Positions 43,535 to 52,947 of a stretch of 64,000 nt of DNA are shown here, in pieces. This DNA comes from Mesotaenium endlicherianum (lineage: Eukaryota; Streptophyta; Zygnematophyceae; Zygnematales; Mesotaeniaceae), in the NCBI GenBank assembly GCA_009602735.1, contig WELA01009192.1, positions 187,242 through 251,241 on the forward strand, given 5' to 3'. Below the pieces are notes generated by a model. The model had not been told where the DNA came from. It ran no database searches and saw nothing but the letters and a program-made list of their open reading frames with translations. Both the position numbers and the translations under genes were made by a program. How positions within the stretch are numbered: position 1 is the first letter of the stretch; each line of letters begins with the position of its first letter.

Positions 43535-44554
43535 AGCTCTCTCTCTTCCTTCTGCTGCTGCTGCTGGTGTAGCATTCGCCTATCATTCATCGCCGATTTC
43601 GCATCTTCTAAACCCACCCAGCACGCTGCCGGCTGCTGCTTGAGTGCGCGACGGCTGACTCGTGGCACCGCACTGTTGGTTGGTGTGCCTGCTCCGGACC
43701 TGTGCGTGGCAACAGCGCTGGTGGCGCATCTGTCAGAGGAGTCAGCGGGGCAGGCGGAGAGCGTGTACAAGCAGGCGCTCATGCTGGTGCCTCCGCACCA
43801 GGCCCACGGCGTGCTGTCCAACCTGGGGAACCTGTACCGGCAGCAGCGCCGCTTCCGCGAGGCGCACATGGCTCTCAAGCAGGCGCTGGGCATCTGCCCC
43901 AACTACGCGCCCGCACTGAACAACCTCGGCCTCCTGCTCGTGGTGCAGGGCTACTGGGCGGAGGCCCTGGGCGCGTTTGACAAGGCTCTGGACGCGGACC
44001 CCGGCATGGATGCCGCCAAGTCCAACCGCATGAAGGCTGTGGCCCTCGCCGCCAAGCACGACGTTGCCCCGCCCATCGAGCCGTCCTTTGGAGCCGCTCC
44101 CACCACAGCCGCTGGGGGTGGTGACAACGGGTCGCACTCGCAGCAGCTGAAACCGACAGCGCCGCCATCTGTCGCAACGACTATGACTGCGATGGCTACC
44201 TTTGCTACTGCTGCTGCCCTGGGCTTGGAACCTTCTGCTGCCGCATCTGCCCACCTCCAGCACCATTCGCCTGCGAGCTCGCCTGCAGGCCATGGCCACA
44301 ATCTTGCTCCTAATCCTGCTTCTGCTCCCTCTCCCTCTCCCACCAGGTCTGTTCACGGGCACCTGCAGTCGTCCGGAGCAAGTCGAGGGTTTTCAGCCCC
44401 CGGTGGCAGCCTTTCGGCGCCTGCAAGGCAAGAGTTGCCTTTGGTCATGGGAGCACACTACGTGCCACGTGGTCCTCCTCGCGGCCTATCGCCCCGTCCG
44501 TCTCTGAGCAAAAAGCCGCACTCTGAGCCGTTCCCACTTCCCTCCATCTCTTGA
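38168..44554 (+). CDS. Multi-exon tetratricopeptide-repeat (TPR) protein
   Basis: Likely exons: 38168-38919 (acidic, Ser-rich N-terminus with a KRPFEEELDEEELFRR segment), 39185-39357 (Lys-rich; frame relative to exon 1 unclear), then after the gap 39922-40014, 40162-40275, 40396-40836, 41040-41128, 41266 to about 41390, about 41790-41972, 42837-43205, 43323-43470 and 43716-44554. Exons from 39922 to 41128 and from 42837 on join in frame. TPR helices: AHTHFFLGLMQQR, PAIWNNLALILLQAGR, DTLANLGSAYLH, HLWANLGSAYAAARKH, VLSNLGNLYRQQRRF and PALNNLGLLLVVQGYW. The tail is Ala/Pro/Ser rich. No glycosyltransferase domain follows, so it is not a SPINDLY/SECRET AGENT type. Probable protein-interaction scaffold; partner unknown. 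Markedly GC-rich compared with its surroundings. Confidence 0.8.
39677..39900. other. Assembly gap flanked by poly-G
   Basis: 224 N between a run of at least 14 G on the left and 18 G on the right, inside an intron of the TPR gene. It is probably a sequencing or assembly dropout at a long G homopolymer or G-quadruplex; at least one exon boundary may be hidden. Confidence 0.95.
41973..42836 (+). other. Long intron of the TPR gene
   Basis: 864 bp between CAC|GTACGC and TGTGTGGCAG. It is less GC-rich than the exons. I find no terminal repeats or coding domain in it. Confidence 0.55.
43483..43531. repeat. (CT)n microsatellite in a TPR gene intron
   Basis: About 24 uninterrupted CT units, 250 bp upstream of the last exon. 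Confidence 0.95.
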
Positions 44555-45895
44555 GCAGAAGACGCAGATACGTCGATCGAGTGCCCCACGCATGCCACAT
44601 TATTCAGCTTCTTGACGGTCTCGGTCATTGTAAAGGCACGCTTTCAAACAGAGCTGTTCCTTGTGTATGGTTGGCTTGGTTATCATAGGCATGTAGGTGT
44701 GGTATGCCTCACTCGTCAAAAAAGGCCTCTTGGGACGTGTTCAAGTTGTAGTGCTCATATCTTCTACAAATAGGGCTCTTGCATTGTGCTGGCACTAGTT
44801 CATTCATTCATCTCAACTCTTGCGCGTCCCATATTTTCAGATGTCACATTTTTGGCTACCGTCTCGAACTTCCAGTGATGGCCCATAAGGGTGGCATTAT
44901 CTTATATCTTTCTAACTAGAAGAAGAAAGTCAAACTGGCTCTAATAGTCTTCCCCTTTCCATGTGAACTATGGTGCATCTTTTGTCTAATTCACACGATG
45001 CATTGGAGGTGAACATGAATTTGCCATTAGTACATGAAACCCTACATTGATCCCAAGTTCCAACAAAGAGATACTTAGATGAGAGTACATCCAAATGTAT
45101 ATACACCAATCTATACTGATAATATTTGACCCCACTAACATTGAAATAAATTTGGTTTACATATCAAACTTCATTCTTGTATACAATTTACATAGTGTTT
45201 TGCATACTTGGAAAGAATGTGGTGATTCTTTGACGTACTCCTTTACAAAGGCGTGCAAAAAATCCTTCTCATGAAAGTACTAATCTGTGAAAACTAAGTC
45301 TAGGGTACAACTTTGTGTGTTTCTATACAAAAAAACTAGGAGAATTTTCACGTTCGTAGATGTGGAAAAACTACGCTCTTGCACCATGTTTACAGCAATT
45401 ATAAATTGCAACAATGTTGCAGCTTGGAATTTGAGAGTTGCACGCAATGTAATGTGTGCAAAGTCATATGTGGTCGATAAAGTGGGGGTCACATTCAAAA
45501 CGCATATACTTGAGTCGCATGCATGGCCGAATAAACGTCGCAAGGATGTCATGGCCATTATGGAAGTCATGCGCAACGTTTGCGAAAGCTCTCAAAAACT
45601 TCAAGTATTTCCTTGCCGACGGTCTTCCGAGTATCAGAAGGTTGTTGAAATATGGACACACTCCAACATTTGGATTCTTACAAAATCCAAGTGCGATGGT
45701 CACTCGTGCGATCACCGTGTACAATCCGATGATAAATGAACCACGTTATCGTTTGCATCAAGGTTTTAGAATTCGTTGTTTTAAACTTCAAACTAAATTT
45801 GGTGAATTTTTCAGAATCTCGCGAAATAAGTGTGAAACTCATGAACCCCACTCATGAGGTGTAATCTAGCTCCACCCTTGGACATAATGCCTTAA
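44555..45895. other. Unassigned region between the TPR gene and the piggyBac element
   Basis: AT-rich sequence. An open stretch of 150 codons at 45287-45739 (plus) has no motif I recognise and no codon bias typical of the neighbouring host genes; I do not call it a gene. The TPR 3' UTR must lie at the left end. Confidence 0.4.
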
Positions 45896-48800
45896 CACTA
45901 GGTATCCCATCGGACCATATATGGTACTCGGACCATATATGGTCTAGCTAACCCCCATTTTTCAGCGTTGACCTCCAGGGTGCTACAGTTGACCGAATGG
46001 TACAATCTATGGCTCAAACGAACCGTACAGACTTGAACCTTAGGCGAAAAAGTGCAAAATGGTCTTCCGATCATTAACGACGAAGTTAGAGTCAAAAGAG
46101 TGAGGTTCAAAGTTCAGGTTCACAACGAAATTTCAAGTGAAAAGTCTGTCATACCCGAGGTCACTAAAAAGCTCTTAGAGCCATGGCTTCTTCTTCAAAT
46201 GCGCCAGAAATTGTTGTGGGTGGTAAATTACTCATCCCTGCCACCTTCTGGGGAGATGCATGGGCGGAAAAGACTTTTGGACAGTACTACATAGAGTTTT
46301 TCTTAGTCGGAATTGTGAGTAAAGAGGTTGTGAGGACTAAAAAGGAGAACTCATGGCTCATAGAAGTGTTGTATGACAAAGAAAAGAAGCAATGGGAGGC
46401 ATGGCAGGTCAGGCAGTACCTATCTACTGTGCCTGAAGAGTCCTGGTTTTATTCCGAGCCGCATGTAGTTCGTTTTGGCTCGGTTTCCTCAGGGGCCTCT
46501 TTACTTGCAAATTCTAGGGAGGCTAGCAGTCAAGGTCTGATTTCTTCCTCCCAAGACCCGAACGATGACTCCCAGCCAAGGTCTAATGATGCTGATGAGG
46601 AGGAGGAGGAGGAGGAGGAGGAGGAGGAGGACGAGGATACTATGAGGAAGAAGGGCAGGCCTGACACCGGAAAGGGTAAGCAGGTGCTGCTTACTGTTCC
46701 TATAGATAGAAATGAGAAAAGGGAGAGGAGGAGGAAGGCCAAACTAAGTCAAAAGAAGAGGAATAGCAGCAGGTATAAGAAGGTTGCAGGTGTCAGTGAT
46801 GAGGAGCTGCATTCCTCTGATGGTGAGCTGGAAGAAGAAGGAGATCCCCTGGAGGAGGAGCACCTTCGGGAAGGTACAGCTGAGGAGGAATACAACTGGA
46901 GACCTCCAGTTCATGGTGAGAAGTATCCATGGAGGCAGCAGCCAGGTGGCTCTTCAACCTCTGGACTGAGAGGTGTCAATTCTAAGACATTTCTGAAGTA
47001 CACTCCCTTTGCTGTGCTGTGCCTGTTCATAGGCATAGATTGGTTTGAACTGCTTGTCAATGAGACAAATGCATATGCAAACTTGAACAAGGCCAAAGAT
47101 TGGAAGCCGGTTACTCTCACTGAGATGGTTGTTTGGCATGGTCTTTACCTTGCCATGGCCCTGAACCCTCTGCCTAGAATACCTTATTATTGGAGGTCTG
47201 ATACAAGTGGACCTATCAGGTTTCCTTCCTTTGGAACCTTCATGTCCAGGAACAAGTGGCAGGAGATAAAAAGATATTTTCACCTCAAGTCAAACTTGGG
47301 TAGGGAGTGCTTTCCTAAGACCTCTGGGACCTACAGGCTGTGGCAGTGTCTGCCTATCATAGATAGGTTGAGGCACAAGTTCAAAGCCCACTACAATCCT
47401 GGGCATGACATAACAATAGACGAGAGGTTGATCCCCCTTAGAAATAGAAGTTGCCCTGTGAGAGTGTACATGCCACAGAAGCCACATAAGTTCGGTATAG
47501 AGTTGTTTGTGGCCTGTGATAGTACAAGTTACTACTGCTATGACTTCACAGTGTTTGATAAAGAGCCTGGCAGGTCACAGGTTGTTACTGTTTTAGATTT
47601 GATTGAGGGTCTGCCAGACAAACAGACTTACTCTTTTGTCCTGGACAGAGGCTTCACATCGCCGACACTCTTGAAAGTCCTAGCTGAGAGAGGTCATGTA
47701 GCAACTGGCACAGTTATGCCAAATAGAAAAGACATGCCTAAGACCCCAGATGGTAAAGGAAGTGCCTTGGTATTGCCCATCCCAAGAGGTCAGAAAAAAC
47801 CAACTCAGGGAGACTATATGGCTCTTGTGTGTGATTACCCGGGGCGAATTGCTATGGTCTGGCAAGACAAGATGCTAGTGCACTTTCTGTCCACGGCTGC
47901 TGGTTTTGAGGTGAATGAAGTTGAGAGGAGGCAGAGTGATGGGAGTTTGAAGACCATAAGTGCTCCAGACATTGTGGTGCACTACAACAAACACAAAGAT
48001 GCTGTCGATCAATTCGACAAACTCTGTCTGAGAGATAACTATTCTGTCGAGAGTGCTGCAGTCAGCTTCAAGTGGTGGCATAAACTATATTGGGGTCTGT
48101 TTGATGCTGCCCTGGCCAATGCCTACATCCTGTACAACCTGGCCCATCCTGAGAGTGATAGGTATCCTTTCATGTTAGATGTTGTCGCGGAGATGACAGA
48201 CTTTCATGATCCACATGAGGGGAGGCGCTTTTGCTGGAGTGCGGGGCGGGCTGGAATGGACAGGTTCCTAGGGAGACACTTCCCTGAGCACGTTCCAGGA
48301 GGCTCTAGACCAGGGTGTGTAGTGTGCAGGAGCAAGCTGTATGACCTAGGCCATGAAAAGAGTGAGGTGAGGCCAAGCTATTGGTGCGCGACGTGTGGAG
48401 TAGCGCTTTGCCCCGCGCCTTGCTTTGAGGAGTACCATACCAACAGGCACATAGCACATGTAGATAGTGGCCCCTACAGGCTGAGTAGCACTAACAAGTA
48501 GGACTGTAGAGCAGAGGACCTGCAACAAAAACATATATGAAAGACATTGTGCTCCATAAACAGTTCAGCTTCATGTGTGCAAAGCTGTCGATTCTGCAAT
48601 ATTTTACAATTAATAATTCATTTTTAATCATTTTAATTCATTATTTTGTATATGAATAATTTTTTGTGAGTAAAGTAAGACCTTACTTTCAAGCTCCACT
48701 TGACAGATTACTATTTGCATGTGTAAAGAATAAATTATGAATTATTAACTGTGATGCTTTGTTGCATGAGGCACTAAAAAGTACGAAAAATACCCGGACC

Positions 48801-49179
48801 CCATATGGTCCACTAAGTACAGAGTGTGCCTGCACAAAGCTACTGATTAGATTGAAGTGAAATCTGTTTCGTATGATAGGTAGGACACATGCCTACCCCA
48901 GATTAAATCAACAACTACTGGTTCAAATCCAAACTCATAGTGTGTGAAGTCAAAGTTGGCCCTATTTGCTCGTTTCTTGTTATCGTACACACTTTGTACG
49001 GAATGTACACCTTATCTTTCCGAAAATTGCGGGCCACATGGCCAGTGCAATACCTTGTGATGTAAGCTCTCTAATGGTCTATCATACATAGTCATAACTT
49101 CAGTGGTTATTTCAATATAGTGTGACTTAGGGGGTGCATTATTGGACCATATATGGTCTTTTCCTTGGGAGACCTAGTG
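45896..49179 (+). mobile_element. Complete piggyBac DNA transposon
   Basis: 3,284 bp. The left end CACTAGGTATCCCA (45896) and the right end TTGGGAGACCTAGTG (to 49179) form an imperfect terminal inverted repeat. The left flank is TTAA (45892-45895), the piggyBac target; the right flank is TTGA, one base different. The palindrome ACCATATATGGT is at 45914-45925 and 45932-45943 on the left and 49146-49157 on the right, 18 and 22 bp from the ends. A single intact transposase ORF lies inside. Confidence 0.9.
46183..48501 (+). CDS. piggyBac transposase (DDE_Tnp_1_7 type), intact
   Basis: 772 residues from ATG 46183 in one unbroken ORF. The N-terminal 60 residues are followed by an acidic low-complexity stretch with a long Glu run (residues about 140-155) and basic patches suited to nuclear import. 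The transposase core begins near 265 (FLKYTPFAVLCLFIGIDWF). Catalytic acids: Asp413 in TIDERLIPLRNRS, Asp488 in SFVLDRGFTSP, and Asp606 with Asp609 in KDAVDQFD. The C-terminus is the cysteine-rich zinc domain (CVVCRSKLYDLG, WCATCGVALC, CFEEYH), which binds transposon ends in piggyBac. It catalyses cut-and-paste transposition at TTAA sites. With both ends present, the copy may be autonomous. Confidence 0.95.
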   Translation: MASSSNAPEIVVGGKLLIPATFWGDAWAEKTFGQYYIEFFLVGIVSKEVVRTKKENSWLIEVLYDKEKKQWEAWQVRQYLSTVPEESWFYSEPHVVRFGSVSSGASLLANSREASSQGLISSSQDPNDDSQPRSNDADEEEEEEEEEEEDEDTMRKKGRPDTGKGKQVLLTVPIDRNEKRERRRKAKLSQKKRNSSRYKKVAGVSDEELHSSDGELEEEGDPLEEEHLREGTAEEEYNWRPPVHGEKYPWRQQPGGSSTSGLRGVNSKTFLKYTPFAVLCLFIGIDWFELLVNETNAYANLNKAKDWKPVTLTEMVVWHGLYLAMALNPLPRIPYYWRSDTSGPIRFPSFGTFMSRNKWQEIKRYFHLKSNLGRECFPKTSGTYRLWQCLPIIDRLRHKFKAHYNPGHDITIDERLIPLRNRSCPVRVYMPQKPHKFGIELFVACDSTSYYCYDFTVFDKEPGRSQVVTVLDLIEGLPDKQTYSFVLDRGFTSPTLLKVLAERGHVATGTVMPNRKDMPKTPDGKGSALVLPIPRGQKKPTQGDYMALVCDYPGRIAMVWQDKMLVHFLSTAAGFEVNEVERRQSDGSLKTISAPDIVVHYNKHKDAVDQFDKLCLRDNYSVESAAVSFKWWHKLYWGLFDAALANAYILYNLAHPESDRYPFMLDVVAEMTDFHDPHEGRRFCWSAGRAGMDRFLGRHFPEHVPGGSRPGCVVCRSKLYDLGHEKSEVRPSYWCATCGVALCPAPCFEEYHTNRHIAHVDSGPYRLSSTNK

Positions 49180-51185
49180 TTGAGTACCACCCCAAGTTAC
49201 GTTTTCGACATCTTGGAGATTTCACTATCGTTCGGTAGGAAAGTCGGAGTACATAGTCATCACAACAAATTCTAGGCATAAAAAAGTTGATATGTTCCAT
49301 CTTACTATTTCACCTAACGAACTATGCCGATTGTGGGTCAAATAATACAATTCAGTTGGTTCATGGTTCATTTGCGTATCAATCATTGACAATCGCTATA
49401 CGACCGCGCTCACTGTAAATCAAAATTTTGTTCTGTGTTCAATGAATATGCCACACCAAATTAGATACGATTTGACTCTGGTTTTCTTTTTATTTTATTT
49501 TTTTTGGTTTTTTAAGGTTACAACCTAGACTCATTAGCGCGTGCAAACATGTGGACAAATGACATACGAGAATAGAAGCAACCGTGGAGTTGAATCAACA
49601 ACTTAGAACAAAATCAGTGATATGACGGTCGGATGTGACTGACGTTGTGACTTTCAACAATACCTGCACTTTTGTCACTATAAATAAATTAGTTTGTAGT
49701 GTACTTTTTGGAATAGTGAGGCCATAAAAGCAAATTTGAGAAGGGTGTCAAACATCGTAGACGGCAAAGGTCCAAATGCAATTTACGGCAACTTGCATCT
49801 AAGTCATCGGAAAACCTAGAGTTTTTCGCGCCGCGCCATGGACCATATTCAAGGAGTTTCAGTATCTGAAGAACCATAGTTTATTTTAACATGGGAAAAT
49901 TCCTTCAACAAAAAAGTAAGCCCTAGCCGCATGCATGAGCTATCCAGAGTGGGAAGCCAAGGGGTGCGCAAATTGGAACGGGGTGCAAAGTGAGAGATGA
50001 CGGAGGGCACGCATAAGTGCGCACGAACAGATAGCATTTGGACGAAGAAAGAGGCATCGTTTGTACAAAGAGGGTGACAACAAAGGTGCACATTACGGAA
50101 GAATTACTAACAAAGAAACACCGAGTGACTGCAGAGAGACGATCAAAGAGACGTGGTACGGGTACATATGAAGGGACGGCATGCAGGGGTACGCATGGGG
50201 AGATTGTAAGGTTGTGAAAGTGTATTTTGTATACTTCTGGCATTTTATATCCATAAAGTAAAAGTTTAGAAAAGTTTGGTTTTTTCGTCATTTCGTTAAA
50301 ATGAGTTTTGAAAAACTCATCAATTTTGGGAGAATCGTAATTTGAAGTGTTACAAATTAAATTTAGTTCCAATGAGGTAAAAGTTGATTGGAGGCTAGGG
50401 CCTAGAATATTGAATCATGATAGTTCTGAAAACTACGTACAATCACGTACAGTACCAAGGTGATCATGGAACTTCTAGAAAACTTTATGAGGAATTAGAG
50501 AATTGTGTAAAGTATAAATAGAAACACCAAGTAGTAGAAGTAATCTTCATGCTTTGAGGGTGCGTGAAAAGTGACGGTAGGGGTACGTAAAGAGAGACGC
50601 CAGGGAGTACGTAAAAAGAAACGATAAGAGATGCATAGAGAGATGCACTGTGGTATACGAGGACAAGATGGACAACGATTTGGTACACACAGAGAGAAGT
50701 TGTTGCTGGGGTATGGAATACGTCGGGTGCATTTGCAAAGAAAGATGCCATGGTGTGCCATGGTGTACGCGTAGATCAATTGCAGGCATACATGAAATGG
50801 GGAGCGTGGGGCAACTTAAGGTACGGATGTTTATGAAATTGTGACATATTTCGTCTCTATTAAATAGAAGTAAAAGATATAATAGAAAATATAGGCTTAC
50901 ATTGAATAAAGAAATAGAAAAGATTAGGATAGTGGATCTCTTTTCTTAATTTCTAGTTTTTTATGTTGAACACTCTCTATTCTATCTACCCTATCTAATA
51001 ATCCTTAACTGGAGCCCTATATGTCCATCCCTCTCGAGTGGGTGGGTGGAATCTACTAGTTGTCGCTTACTTCGTGCGATAAAGAATTACTTGCTGGCTA
51101 TGGGTATAAGGAGTGAAAGAGGACTCTTAGGATTTGTTTAATGTGACACTTATTGCGCAAAATGCAATTTGCATTTGAATTACTG
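49180..51185. other. AT-rich unassigned region right of piggyBac
   Basis: About 2 kb without a recognisable gene on either strand. 49960-50210 and 50560-50790 contain many variants of a short motif of the form GTACG(C/T)A...GAGAGA(C/T)G at roughly 25-35 bp spacing, which looks like a decayed tandem repeat. Confidence 0.4.
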
Positions 51186-51366
51186 TCTTGCCAAACAATG
51201 TCAGTTCCTGGGCACGTGCATAGCTTTCCAGCACGTGTGCCATCGACCTGGTTGATGTGTCGGTGATCTTTCTTGCGTGCGAGTGCCCCTGGTCAACTGG
51301 TCGGTGCGTTGCTGCACGTGGGAAATCGTCCAGGTTGATCGACCTTTGTAGGTGTGTCGGTGGCAA
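51186..51366 (-). repeat. Dispersed CACCGACACA-containing repeat, copy 2
   Basis: About 180 bp, inverted relative to and homologous with 30165-30350. It lies about 225 bp beyond the PHD-like end of C2. Confidence 0.65.
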
Positions 51367-51590
51367 ACTGGCTGAGGTTGACCCATTTCTGGTCTTCCTG
51401 TACTTACATCATTCAGTGGAGGTACTCAGCACTCAGTGTTTCCCACACCCAATTAGCTCTCTACTCTTCCTATTCCAGGACTTCATAGAATATGCAAAAA
51501 GTTTTTCTTACTCCAATTCTTCTTACTCCAATTCTTTTTACACCCCTCGCTTTCAGCTGGGGCGTCCCTGCCTCCTTTGCTGAAAGCTAT

Positions 51591-51830
51591 CTATTTTCCA
51601 GCATTTCGATTGGGGGGTTTAGGAAGGCAGTCAGGGCATTCCCAACGTCTTGCCATAATCTCTTCATCACCAATGCAGAAAATGTGCCAACGGGCTCTAC
51701 ATTTATCGAATGTTACCATTGCTCCTTGGTCATCCAGCACTCTGCAGCTGGCACAAGGTGTGGCTGGCACTAATACCTCAGGCACAGCTCTAACCGTTGG
51801 GCAGATGGCACAGCGAGCAATTCCGCACAT
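51591..51830 (-). pseudogene. PHD-finger-like domain at the integrase C-terminus of C2
   Basis: About 79 residues after a frame change from the integrase tail. Zinc-finger pattern: CASC, about 14 residues, FDKC, then RARWHIFC (C-x4-H-x2-C), then RRWECPDC with the Trp two residues before the last Cys pair. This is the C4HC3 layout of PHD fingers, which read histone H3 tails. One ligand is missing: the position three before FDKC's Cys is Phe, a single-base change from Cys. In gypsy chromoviruses a chromodomain stands at this place; here a PHD-like reader seems to take it. A non-histone zinc finger cannot be excluded. Confidence 0.7.
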
Positions 51831-52842
51831 GATCTCTCATGGTTTTACCATCAGAGCCTTCCAGCTCTAATACACCGTTACCAAACGCATGTTTTACGCG
51901 CAAGATCACTGCACCTGAACTGGTGTCGATGGTGGTCTTGGTCCCACGCTTCCTGTAGACGAAGTCTCCTTCTTGGACCTGTGTCATTTGCAGGCGGTAG
52001 CTCCTGTCTCGTGTCCTGCCGTAACGCTGCGTATCTCCTTTCTGCGCAATTTTCAAGTTATCCAGTGCAGCAGGCATCATGCGTTCAAATAACGCCTTAC
52101 GGCGCACCATGACCTTCAGTAGCTCGTCAGGGTTGTCCAGGTCTTTCACCTGCTCAATCTCCTGCTTGATGGTGCTAGGCACAACTGGACTTCTGCCAAA
52201 CAGAATCTGATATGGCGAGTAAATCGCCAAAGCAGCTTACTTGCTAAATCTGTAGCCCATTACTAGCCATAGCAAGGCCAGATCCCAATTGCGCTTATCG
52301 TGCTCAAGACAGTACTTGCGCAAAGCAGACTTAATGGTTTGCACCATCCGTTCTGCTGGACCATCTGCTTGTGAGTGGTCTCTTGACGTAGTGTGATGAT
52401 CAATGAAGCATTTATCCTAGAGTTTTTGGAATGACCCTTGGAATTTAGACCCTTGGTATGTCAGCACTTCTGCTGGAGCTCCATGACGCACAATCACATT
52501 GTTGAGAAGTGCTTCCGCAGTTCCCAAACTCTCCTTAGCAGTTAGAGGAACGATTTCTATCCACTTTAACAAAGGCTCAATCATGACCGTGATATACTTA
52601 TTCCCTCGCTTGGACAACGGTAGCTCACCTGCTAGATCGCAGCTTTAGCAGTAGCCTAGGCCTATGATCGGCAGAGCTTGCAAGTGTAGAAGCTGCTGGG
52701 TGAATCTGGCCTTGACGCGATCACAGCTTTGGCAAGCCTTGACCACGTCTTCACACAGCTGCTTCATACCCCTCCACCAGAAAGACAGCTCCAAAAGACT
52801 GTACGTCTTTTTGACACCATAGTGTCTAGTGTTTTTGCGCAT
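51790..52842 (-). pseudogene. Integrase of C2 (broken)
   Basis: Open pieces at 52842-52645, 52617-52417 and 52230-51790. The zinc region keeps RHYGVKKTYSLLEL and CQSCD but the first His is Arg. In the core the second Asp is Tyr (VLTYQGSKFQG instead of VLTDQGSDFQG), so the catalytic triad is lost. The tail SPYQILFGRSPVVPSTIKQ continues into an integrase C-terminal barrel (VQEGDFVYRKRG, AVILRVKHAFGNGVLELEG) that C1 no longer has. It would otherwise integrate cDNA. Confidence 0.85.
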
Positions 52843-52947
52843 TTCCTACACAAGAGCTCGCCTTTTGGCAAGCATTAGCACTAGTTTCTCTTGCCCGGTC
52901 TCTTAAATCTTGAAGAGGTTGTTGCGTTTCCGGCAAAACCTTTTAGC

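Noticed and set aside
38168-44554. TPR gene as an O-linked glycosyltransferase (SPINDLY or SECRET AGENT)
   Set aside because: After the TPR units the protein ends in a Pro/Ser/Ala tail; no glycosyltransferase motifs are found.
45287-45739. 150-codon plus-strand ORF
   Set aside because: Overlaps other open frames on both strands, has no motif and lies in AT-rich DNA; not enough to call a gene.
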